From: Jiulongibacter sp.
GTDB taxonomy: Bacteria; Bacteroidota; Bacteroidia; Cytophagales; Spirosomataceae
Direction: 5' to 3'
Length of the DNA stretch: 64,000 nt
NCBI GenBank assembly: GCA_024645245.1
Contig: JAHEBN010000003.1
Coordinates: 1-64,000, forward strand
A program made the position numbers and the translations under genes. The notes under the pieces were generated by a model. That model made no database searches, was not told the origin of the DNA, and was given only the letters and a program-made list of their open reading frames with translations. Within the stretch, counting starts at the first letter, position 1. Each line of letters begins with the position of its first letter. This document shows positions 27,472 through 35,246 of this stretch, piece after piece.

Positions 27472-29232
27472 TCAAAGATTTAATTCACTTTTTATATTTT
27501 CTACTTTGGTTTTTAGACTTTCATATACCGTATTGAATTCGGCTTTTGACTTAAGTGCGGCTTTTACACCCACATAGAATTTTATTTTTGGCTCAGTACC
27601 TGATGGTCTGCATGTGAACTTAGTGCCGTCTTTCGTAAAAAATTGTAATACGTTCGAGTTTTCAATTCCCAATTTTCCACCTTCTATGTTTTCAGTTCTA
27701 TTTTCTTTTGGTAGGGTTCTAATTAAAGATTTGTAATCGTCTATTTTTATTATTTCGGAGCCAGCTAGTGATTTTGGTGGGTTTTTACGGAAATCTGACA
27801 TCATTTGTTGTATTTCATCGGCTCCGGATTTGCCTTTTTTTGTAACTGAAATTAAGCCTTCGTAATAAAAACCGTATTTAATATACATATCCGAAAGATA
27901 ATCAAACAAACTTATACCTTGATTTTTGGCAAAAGCTGTTAGTTCGGCAATAATAGCACAAGATGCAATGGCGTCTTTATCTCTTACTTTATCACCAATA
28001 AGGTAACCATAACTTTCTTCGCCTCCACCAATAAAAGTCTCCTTTCCTTCTGATTCACGAATAACCTGAGCTATATATTTAAAGCCAGTAAGGGTATTGT
28101 AACATTTAACCTGATATTTAGCGGCCATTGAATCAATTAAATCGGTAGTTACGATCGTTTTGGCTACAAATTCTTTTCCTGTCAATTTTCCGGCTTTCTT
28201 CCAGGCCATTAATAAATAATAAATTATTAGACTGGCGGCCTGATTACCATTCAGAAGTTGCCAGTTTCCGGCAGGATCCTTAACCGCCATACCTACCCTG
28301 TCGGCATCCGGATCAGTAGCAATTACCAGATCGGCATCTATTTTTTTGGCAAGATTCAAGGCCATAGACATTGCTTCTTTTTCTTCCGGATTAGGATAAA
28401 TCACAGTAGGGAAGTTGCCATCTGGAGTGGCCTGTTCTTTTACAATATGTACATTAGTAAACCCCAGCTGGCTTAAGGCCTGTGGCACCATCGTAATCCC
28501 GGTTCCATGAATGGAAGAATATACGATTTTAAGATCTGCCTGTTTTTTTATAATTCGGGGTGAAACGGAAATACTTTTTACTGCTTTCAGGTACTTTTTA
28601 TCAAGCACAGCCCCGATAAACTTAATTCTTTTCTTAACGCCTTTGAATTTGATTTTCGAAATTGTATTTATGGCATTTACTTCTTCTACAATTCCTTTAT
28701 CATGCGGTGCAACCACCTGAGAGCCATCATTCCAATATACCTTATATCCATTGTATTCCCGTGGGTTATGTGATGCCGTAACTACCACACCTGCCTGACA
28801 GCCCAATTCACGAACAGTAAAAGATAATTGAGGTGTTGGTCTTAATTCTGAATATAAAAATGCTGTTATCCCATTAGCTGAAAATATATCAGCTGATAAC
28901 CTGGCAAATTCAGGTGAAAAATTACGACTGTCGTAAGCAATGGCTATTTTTATTCCTCCTTCAGGAAAAGCCTTTTTTAAATAATTCGCTAATCCTTGCG
29001 AAGCAGCTCCTACAGTGTATTTATTCATCCGGTTTGGGCCTACTCCAATTTCTCCCCGCATACCTCCGGTGCCAAACTCCAGGTTTTTATAAAATGCATC
29101 AGTCAGTTTGGTTTCTTCTTTATTGCTAATCCACTCATTAATGATTGCTTTTGTTTCATCATCATACTTTCCTTTTAACCACTTATTTATATTGGTTCTG
29201 GTGGTTTTGTCCAAATTTAATTCCGATAGCAT
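27472..29232 (-). CDS. Phosphohexomutase (phosphoglucomutase/phosphomannomutase)
   Basis: Alpha-D-phosphohexomutase of 586 aa of the PgcA-like long type. Motifs: FGTGGMRGEIGVGPNRMN at the N-terminus, the phosphoserine loop VVVTASHNPREYNGYK, the metal loop ATDPDADRVGMA, the sugar-specificity loop GGEESYGYL and the phosphate-binding RPSGTEPKIKFY. It interconverts hexose 1- and 6-phosphates, a step between glycolysis and glycan or glycogen synthesis. The ATG at 29232 was preferred because residues from MLSELNLD match family N-termini; a start at 29343 would add a hydrophobic, unrelated 37 residues. Divergent from the riboswitch-btuB unit. Confidence 0.92.
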   Translation of the reverse strand: MLSELNLDKTTRTNINKWLKGKYDDETKAIINEWISNKEETKLTDAFYKNLEFGTGGMRGEIGVGPNRMNKYTVGAASQGLANYLKKAFPEGGIKIAIAYDSRNFSPEFARLSADIFSANGITAFLYSELRPTPQLSFTVRELGCQAGVVVTASHNPREYNGYKVYWNDGSQVVAPHDKGIVEEVNAINTISKIKFKGVKKRIKFIGAVLDKKYLKAVKSISVSPRIIKKQADLKIVYSSIHGTGITMVPQALSQLGFTNVHIVKEQATPDGNFPTVIYPNPEEKEAMSMALNLAKKIDADLVIATDPDADRVGMAVKDPAGNWQLLNGNQAASLIIYYLLMAWKKAGKLTGKEFVAKTIVTTDLIDSMAAKYQVKCYNTLTGFKYIAQVIRESEGKETFIGGGEESYGYLIGDKVRDKDAIASCAIIAELTAFAKNQGISLFDYLSDMYIKYGFYYEGLISVTKKGKSGADEIQQMMSDFRKNPPKSLAGSEIIKIDDYKSLIRTLPKENRTENIEGGKLGIENSNVLQFFTKDGTKFTCRPSGTEPKIKFYVGVKAALKSKAEFNTVYESLKTKVENIKSELNL

Positions 29233-29378
29233 TTTATGTAATTTATGAGTGAGTACTAAAAATATTTTATAATCAAATGTCTGTTCTTTGATTAAAAGCT
29301 CCAATTTAGAACAATCCAAGTTTTTGGGCAATAGACACAGCATTTAATTTAAATAAGGCATTAAATTTTTTTTATTTA

Positions 29379-29386
29379 TACCTTTG
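29379..29386 (+). promoter_or_regulatory. -7 promoter element of the riboswitch-btuB transcript
   Basis: TACCTTTG matches TAnnTTTG. The predicted start near 29390 lies just before the 5' strand of riboswitch helix P1. Confidence 0.6.
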
Positions 29387-29392
29387 CCGAAG

Positions 29393-29559
29393 TTTCAGGT
29401 GTAGGTTTTGAATTCATCAGAACTTGCTTAAAAGGGAATCATGTAGAGCGTGAGCTGTTCCCGCAACTGTAAGACATTAATTGTTAATCTCTACTTTGCC
29501 ACTGCTAATATCGCGGGAAGGCCAGATTAAGTTTGTCAAGCCAGGAGACCTGCCTGAAA
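29393..29559 (+). promoter_or_regulatory. Cobalamin riboswitch
   Basis: Shows the conserved adenosylcobalamin-aptamer elements in order: GCTTAAAAGGGAA, GAGCGTGAGCTGTTCCCGCA with ACTGTAA, CCACTG, CGCGGGAAGGC, and the B12 box AGCCAGGAGACCTGCC. P1 closes as TTTCAGG (29393-29399) with CCTGAAA (29553-29559). It precedes a BtuB-like receptor gene, the classical target: high cobalamin would repress expression. No obvious T-rich terminator lies between it and the start codon, so control of translation is more likely than termination. Confidence 0.95.
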
Positions 29560-29634
29560 AATTCTTTTGAAAGATCTACGGGTAATGGGTCTGATAGAGC
29601 GGAAGCAATTATTTAATTTTATTTAGTTTATTTT

Positions 29635-31575
29635 ATGAAAATAGGCTCTCTATTAGCCTTTTTGACCGGTGTGCTATGCATCAGTTCAGTTACATTGACA
29701 GCTCAAAATACTTTGGATGAAGTAAAAGTAACAGCTTCCAAATATTTTACTAAGCAATCTCAAACCGGAAAGAGTATTACTGTAATTCCCGATTCTGTTA
29801 TTTTGGATAATCAGGGGAAAAACCTTTCTCAACTCCTTTCTTCTCAGGTAGGAATACAGGTTTTGGGCTATTCCCAATCACCGGGTAGTATCAAAACTAT
29901 TTATACCCGAGGTGCAGCGGGAGGTCTCACACTTATTTTGCTTGACGGTGTACCTGTATATGACCCTTCTTCCATTGAAGGCAGTTTTGATATTAATTTA
30001 ATTCCGTTATCATCAGTTGAAAGAATTGAAATTATTCGTGGAGGACAGAGCTCTTTGTACGGGTCGGATGCTGTGGCAGGGCTTATCAATATAATTACTA
30101 AAAAAAGCAATTCAGAAAAATTGAAATTTAATTCGGGAATAAATTTATCCAGTTTTCCGGGATTAGGTTTAAATGCTGCCCTAAGCGGAAAAAGCAGCAG
30201 GTTTTCTTATCAGATTACAGGTAATTTGGATAAAAGTAAGGGCTTTTCATCTGCAGAAGTTATTAATGGTGAGAAGGATAAATTATTCAATTCATCGGTA
30301 TTTCTGAACACAAATTACGAAATGGGTAAAATTAACTTTCGACTCGGAGGTGCTTTATCTTCTTATCGCAATGGCCTCGACGCTTCGGCTTTTACTGATG
30401 ACAAAGACTTTGATGCCAAACAATATAATCAATCGATAAAAACTGGTGTAGATGTGGATTTGAAAAATACACTGATAATTTTTAATTATATATATTCTTA
30501 TAATCGACGTAATTACATAGACGACAGTACCGATATTCCTGAAAATGCTTTTAATTATTTCTCTTATGCCCAATATCAAACACATTCTGATATTGCAGAT
30601 GTATATTTTAAAAGGAAATTTGGCAGAAATCTTAATTTACTTTTTGGAGCAGATTGGCGTAAACAAAACACAGAGCAGTCTTATTTTTCAATAAGTTCTT
30701 TTGGCCCATTTACGGATACTCCTATAGACTCAGATTTGGCCAATATTAGTAATTCAAGTGTTTATACTGATTGGAATTTAATTTTACAGAATGGTTTTGG
30801 TTTGGAACTGGGAGGGAGACTAAACCACCATAGCATTTATAAAAATAAATCCAGTTGGTCTGTTAACCCGTTTTGGCAAGTAAATCAAAATATTAAACTT
30901 TTTGGCACGATTTCCAGTAGTTTTAAAAACCCCTCTTTATACCATTTATTTAGTATTTACGGCTCTACTGATCTTAAACCGGAGGTATCCATTAATCGTG
31001 AGACAGGATTACGCCTAAATGATAAGTTAAATCAAAAATCTTTTCAAATAATAGCTTTCGAAAGAAAAGTTGGCAATCTGTTTTATTTTCTTAATCTCAA
31101 TGAATTTCCATACGGCAAATATGTCAATATTGGAAGACAGGTTGATAGAGGATTAGAAGTTGAGGCTCAGATTTCGTGGTCAAAAATGGCGATTTCGTCA
31201 AATTACACTTTACTGAATGGGAAGCAGGTTGATCAAGGTTCTTTTACGGAAGCAGCCTATAATTTACAAAGAAGGCCCAGACATCAGGCAAATTTTACTT
31301 ATTCATTTAAACCAATTGAGAAATGGTTTTTTTTAGGAAATATTAAATTGATAGGAAATAGAAATGATCTTTATTTTGATAATACAACATTTGAAAGCAA
31401 GCAAATAGTATTGCCTGGATATGCAGTGATAAATTTAAGAGCCCAATATCAAGTAAATGCCAAATTGAAGGTATTCAGCGAAATCAGAAATTTGGCCAAT
31501 AAACATTACAATGAAGTGTATGGGTACAGTTCTGAACCGATTAATGTTTTGGCAGGTATATTTTTTGGCAATTAA
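29635..31575 (+). CDS. btuB: TonB-dependent cobalamin receptor, BtuB-like
   Basis: Outer-membrane active transporter of 646 aa. A signal peptide (LAFLTGVLCISSVTLTAQ) is followed by a TonB box-like DEVKVTASK, the plug domain (residues about 45-165; IYTRGAAGGLTLILLDGVPV, ERIEIIRGGQSSLYGSDAVAG) and a 22-strand barrel ending in a phenylalanine-containing strand (NVLAGIFFGN). It lies 75 nt after a cobalamin riboswitch, which fixes the substrate as a corrinoid. It lacks the CarboxypepD_reg domain found in many Bacteroidota receptors. The usual btuFCD partners are not adjacent. Confidence 0.92.
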   Translation: MKIGSLLAFLTGVLCISSVTLTAQNTLDEVKVTASKYFTKQSQTGKSITVIPDSVILDNQGKNLSQLLSSQVGIQVLGYSQSPGSIKTIYTRGAAGGLTLILLDGVPVYDPSSIEGSFDINLIPLSSVERIEIIRGGQSSLYGSDAVAGLINIITKKSNSEKLKFNSGINLSSFPGLGLNAALSGKSSRFSYQITGNLDKSKGFSSAEVINGEKDKLFNSSVFLNTNYEMGKINFRLGGALSSYRNGLDASAFTDDKDFDAKQYNQSIKTGVDVDLKNTLIIFNYIYSYNRRNYIDDSTDIPENAFNYFSYAQYQTHSDIADVYFKRKFGRNLNLLFGADWRKQNTEQSYFSISSFGPFTDTPIDSDLANISNSSVYTDWNLILQNGFGLELGGRLNHHSIYKNKSSWSVNPFWQVNQNIKLFGTISSSFKNPSLYHLFSIYGSTDLKPEVSINRETGLRLNDKLNQKSFQIIAFERKVGNLFYFLNLNEFPYGKYVNIGRQVDRGLEVEAQISWSKMAISSNYTLLNGKQVDQGSFTEAAYNLQRRPRHQANFTYSFKPIEKWFFLGNIKLIGNRNDLYFDNTTFESKQIVLPGYAVINLRAQYQVNAKLKVFSEIRNLANKHYNEVYGYSSEPINVLAGIFFGN

Positions 31576-31610
31576 ATTGGGGTGGTAATGAGAAATGTCA
31601 TATTTTTATT

Positions 31611-31623
31611 AACACAATGTGTT
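31611..31623. promoter_or_regulatory. 13-bp palindrome upstream of the hemerythrin-like gene
   Basis: AACACAATGTGTT is a perfect inverted repeat with one central base, 28 nt before the ATG at 31652. It could be an operator; the factor is unknown. Confidence 0.3.
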
Positions 31624-31651
31624 CAACTTTACATTTCTGAATTTATTAAAT

Positions 31652-32356
31652 ATGAATAACAAGACTTACGAGGAATTAATAAGTGGAAACCAGATTTACC
31701 AAATGGTTACAGAACGTTTGGATACATACTCTACAGACATTGAAAATCTGAAATATGGGGAGATGAACAATGAACTTCTGGATTTGATTCTTGACCTTTA
31801 TGATGATGATAAGGACTTCCCATACAATAAGCTACGTAAATTTTCGATAAGTGAAATTTTGGGATATCTGCAGGCTTCGCATAAATATTATTTAACCAAA
31901 AAACTTCCTGAAATTGAGCAATCCTTGCTCCATATTTTCAGCAAATATGGGCAAACGCATCAATTATTGGCAGCGTTGGCTATGTTTTTTAATAGTTATA
32001 AAACTAAACTGGTTGCACATATTAAAACAGAAGAGAAAGAGTTTTTTCCATATATAAAAAAGCTAATGAAGGCTGAAAAAGGTGAATTGGATTCCAATGC
32101 AAAAGCGGGATTGTTTTCTGAGTCTTCTGTCGAGGATTTTAATGATACGCACGATCCAATTGAAGATGAGTTAAAAGAAGTTTCCAAAATAATTCAGGAG
32201 TTTTCGGGGAAGGACGAAATGCCGCTTCCTTATCGAATCTTTTTGAATCAGGTTGAATTATTCGAGTTGGAGCTTCGTAAGCACGCCATAATTGAAGATC
32301 ATGTATTGGTGCCTATGGCTATAGAGTTGGAAAATAAGTTAAAAAATGTTGCCTGA
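31652..32356 (+). CDS. Hemerythrin-like diiron protein, possibly RIC/YtfE-type
   Basis: A 234-aa all-helical protein with a hemerythrin four-helix pattern: ASHKYYLTKKLPEIE, HIKTEEKEFFPYI (HxxxE), NDTHDPIEDEL and LRKHAIIEDHVLVP (HxxxEDH). These His and Glu residues are the expected diiron ligands. An N-terminal helical region of about 80 residues precedes it, as in RIC iron-sulphur repair proteins, but the Cys-containing ScdA_N motif is not visible. ATG 31652 was chosen; an upstream ATG at 31619 falls in a palindrome. It lies 76 nt after btuB on the same strand and may be cotranscribed with it. Function likely involves iron, oxygen or nitric oxide. Confidence 0.75.
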   Translation: MNNKTYEELISGNQIYQMVTERLDTYSTDIENLKYGEMNNELLDLILDLYDDDKDFPYNKLRKFSISEILGYLQASHKYYLTKKLPEIEQSLLHIFSKYGQTHQLLAALAMFFNSYKTKLVAHIKTEEKEFFPYIKKLMKAEKGELDSNAKAGLFSESSVEDFNDTHDPIEDELKEVSKIIQEFSGKDEMPLPYRIFLNQVELFELELRKHAIIEDHVLVPMAIELENKLKNVA

Positions 32357-32358
32357 TT

Positions 32359-33657
32359 TCAAGATTTGGTCATTTTAAGTTGACAAACTACTTTTCCGAT
32401 TCGTTTTCCGTTTTTAAGCCCTTCCTCATTAGACATCCGGTAATGGATGCCTCCGTACAGACGAGACATTGCCGCCTCTTGGGCATATTCAAGAAAACTT
32501 TCGAAACTTCGGGGTTTAAGTCCATTTTGGTCGTGAGAGTGATCTATAAAGGCATAATTGTAACCAAAAATATCGGAAAGAACCAATGCAATGGCACCGC
32601 TCACTGTTCCGTGGCCTGAAGTATATTCTGGGAAAGGCGGGTTTTCTAAATATGAATTCCATTTTGAATCAATGGCAGTTTGAATAAACGTGACGGGTCT
32701 AAGCATATTATACATATACTTACATTTCCAACATGAGATAAAAGCATCATGAGCCGCAATCCCAACCCGGCAATACACTTCGGCAGCCTTTTCCAAACTC
32801 AGATTTTCTTTCAAAATTAATTGTGTGGTAATAGAAACGCCATGTCCGGGTGGCGTAAAGGTCTTACCAGGATCATCAGACCAAAATCGGGCTATGTCTT
32901 TTTGTTCTTCATTAAGATTTTTTCCTACACTGTATACTTCAAGTGCAGCTACATATAATGGTGAGCTATTACCTAATACGCATGGAGGAGGTACAGGTAA
33001 ATGAAAATCAGCATTGCCTTTTACAAACGTGCGGTTTTCACCCCAATGAGGTTGAAGTGCGTGTTGATTTCCTACCGGTACCCACATACAAGCCCCAGGT
33101 ACCAATTTATAATCTTTAGGGAAATTGTTTTTATGTGCTTCATGCCCACCATCAGATTTTGAATAGGCATAAATTGCTTTGGCTATTTCTTCACCGTATT
33201 TAATAGAGTTTCGAATAACACTTTCATTTAATCCTGCAGAAAGTCTGGAGAGTGTCCTGTTTTTTAAATCTTCAATTTCTCTGGCATTCTGATCACTAGT
33301 GTTTGAAAACATTAAGGCAGTAATAAGCGACTGAGCAGAGTTAGCCACAATACTCCAATTGTAAATTTGACTTTTTTGAGGTAAAGGCATTTTGTCAAAC
33401 TTATCCAATTGGCCTACAAGCGAATTGTAATTTTGGCTGCCATTTACAATTGATTCATAAAGAGTAAGTCCTGTATATCCAAATAACCTGGAAACTACTG
33501 GAGGAGTAAACCCTTCTGTTTTTGGAATCAGCTGGATTTGCAAATCAAACCAATCTGTGGCTACCTGGCTGTCTAGTTCAGCTGTGTTTTTTTGGGCAGT
33601 TACCCGAAAGGATAGCAGCACTAGAAAGCTGATTATATAAAGAAAAGTGTTTTTCAA
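32359..33657 (-). CDS. Vanadium-dependent haloperoxidase/PAP2-family protein, motifs intact
   Basis: Exported protein of 432 aa (signal peptide ending SFRVTAQ). The PAP2/vanadate-pocket motifs are present in order: KYMYNMLRPVTFI (motif 1, Lys and Arg), PEYTSGHGTVSGA (motif 2, Ser-Gly-His) and SRLYGGIHYRMS (motif 3, Arg and catalytic His). The same fold serves vanadium haloperoxidases and acid phosphatases; length and the DWFDLQIQLIPKTEGFTPPVVSR N-terminus fit bacterial haloperoxidase relatives. It lies 2 nt from the convergent hemerythrin-like gene and 67 nt after a paralogue on the same strand. Confidence 0.88.
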   Translation of the reverse strand: MKNTFLYIISFLVLLSFRVTAQKNTAELDSQVATDWFDLQIQLIPKTEGFTPPVVSRLFGYTGLTLYESIVNGSQNYNSLVGQLDKFDKMPLPQKSQIYNWSIVANSAQSLITALMFSNTSDQNAREIEDLKNRTLSRLSAGLNESVIRNSIKYGEEIAKAIYAYSKSDGGHEAHKNNFPKDYKLVPGACMWVPVGNQHALQPHWGENRTFVKGNADFHLPVPPPCVLGNSSPLYVAALEVYSVGKNLNEEQKDIARFWSDDPGKTFTPPGHGVSITTQLILKENLSLEKAAEVYCRVGIAAHDAFISCWKCKYMYNMLRPVTFIQTAIDSKWNSYLENPPFPEYTSGHGTVSGAIALVLSDIFGYNYAFIDHSHDQNGLKPRSFESFLEYAQEAAMSRLYGGIHYRMSNEEGLKNGKRIGKVVCQLKMTKS

Positions 33658-33724
33658 AATGACCCGATTGTTGATAATCTGACGACCAACAATTTATTAA
33701 ATTATTCTGATTTATTAAGTACAC

Positions 33725-35110
33725 TTATTCAGATGTTTTTTTGATCGGAAGTGCGAGTATATTTTTAGCAATTTCTATGCCATTTAAAAGACCATTTTTG
33801 CACGACATGCGATAATGTATACCTCCATAAATCTGTGAAATACTGGCTTCGCTGGCATAATCAGTAAAGTTTTTAAAAGCTCTTTTATTTTTTTTGCCGG
33901 CATAGGTATTGTCTTCAAAAACATATTCTTCTCCAAATTGGTCGGCCATAATAGTTGCGGCGATTCCAGCTATTGTACTTTCAATTGAAGTATAATCCGG
34001 GCTGGAAGAATTAAGGTTTAAAGAACTCCAACCAGGATTTAATGCTTGTCGGATATAGGTAACCGGACGCATATAGTTATAGTTATATTTTGCTCTCATG
34101 GAGCTAATTACTGCGTCATTCATGGCCAGGCCAAATTTCAGGTTAAATACTGCGACTTTATCCAATTTAAGTCCTTCTTTAGTGGCTAAGGTATTTGCTA
34201 CCGCGAGGTGATGGCCTGCAGCCCCTAATAATTCATTTTCATCATTCCAAAAATCTGCTATTGCTTTTTGCTCAGGATTTAAAGAGGCTGAAATTAAATA
34301 TATTTCATTTGCTTCTTTAAAAAAATCGGATTCTTTCTCAAAAGAAAATGGAACCGGTAGCAGAAAGGTCTGATTCTTATTAATCTCTAAAAATTGGCGG
34401 ACATTTCCCCAATTGGGTAACAAGGGAGTTTTTTGATTTCCGGTAGGTTGCCAGGCTGCAGCACCACCTTTTCTGATATAAGTACCAGAGAAATTATTGT
34501 TATAGGCTAAATGACCACCATCCGTTTTAGAATATTCCCACACCGCCGTGGCCATAGCTGCTCCGAATTTAATAGATCTTTCGATAACGTCCTGATCTAT
34601 TCCAACCTTTAATTTGTTTTCAAAAGTTCTTCTTAAAGTATCAATTCTGGATTTAAAAACATCACTTGAGGTCGCATAGATTTCACGCATCAAGGTGTAT
34701 TGTGCTGCATTCGCTGCCAGTCCCCAGTTGTATTTTTTATCTGGCTCAATAGTGGGTATATCATTCCAGTTTTGAAGCTTTCCTTCCAGACTTTGGTAAC
34801 CGGGCATTCCGGGCACAATAGTTTCATAAGTAGCTAAAGATAAATAACCTATAGTGCGTGCCGCCACAGGTGAAATATAACCGGGCGTAGCTTGAATAAG
34901 TTTTATCTGAAGTTCATTCCAATCTGTAATTACATTACCCGAATAAGTTTCGGCCAAAATAGATACAGCATTCGAGGTGCCGGTAGAATCTTCCTGAGGA
35001 TTTATATCGCCTCCACCACCTCCTTTTTTACAGGAAAAAAATACTCCTACGAATAAAGTAAGGAAGACAAAGTGTATAAGGGTATTTTTAATGTATTTGA
35101 TTTTCTCCAT
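33725..35110 (-). CDS. Haloperoxidase/PAP2 paralogue with degenerate active site, lipoprotein
   Basis: A 461-aa paralogue of the next gene. The N-terminus has a lipobox ending at Cys27 (GVFFSC) followed by KKGGGGGD, so it is probably a lipoprotein. Motif 1 is kept (KYNYNYMRPVTYI). Motif 2, SGHGTVSG in the neighbour, reads TSIESTIAG here, losing the Gly and His. In motif 3, SRLYGGIHY becomes SQIYGGIHY, losing the Arg. Vanadate or phosphate binding is thus probably lost, and a structural or binding role is inferred. The two genes are a tandem duplication with diverged function. Confidence 0.82.
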   Translation of the reverse strand: MEKIKYIKNTLIHFVFLTLFVGVFFSCKKGGGGGDINPQEDSTGTSNAVSILAETYSGNVITDWNELQIKLIQATPGYISPVAARTIGYLSLATYETIVPGMPGYQSLEGKLQNWNDIPTIEPDKKYNWGLAANAAQYTLMREIYATSSDVFKSRIDTLRRTFENKLKVGIDQDVIERSIKFGAAMATAVWEYSKTDGGHLAYNNNFSGTYIRKGGAAAWQPTGNQKTPLLPNWGNVRQFLEINKNQTFLLPVPFSFEKESDFFKEANEIYLISASLNPEQKAIADFWNDENELLGAAGHHLAVANTLATKEGLKLDKVAVFNLKFGLAMNDAVISSMRAKYNYNYMRPVTYIRQALNPGWSSLNLNSSSPDYTSIESTIAGIAATIMADQFGEEYVFEDNTYAGKKNKRAFKNFTDYASEASISQIYGGIHYRMSCKNGLLNGIEIAKNILALPIKKTSE

Positions 35111-35235
35111 GTCAATAACTTAGCATTCGGTATTGTTCAGCACAATTATCTTGCCAAAAAGACAATTAAATGGCATCAAAATACAAGTAATCATTTTGTA
35201 ATTGTGATGTTATGAAAAATCTGATTTATTACGTT

Positions 35236-35243
35236 TATTTTTG
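35236..35243 (+). promoter_or_regulatory. -7 promoter element overlapping the dnaG start
   Basis: TATTTTTG matches TAnnTTTG and ends 3 nt before the dnaG ATG at 35247. The predicted transcript start coincides with the ATG, suggesting a leaderless mRNA. Confidence 0.45.
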
Positions 35244-35246
35244 TGA

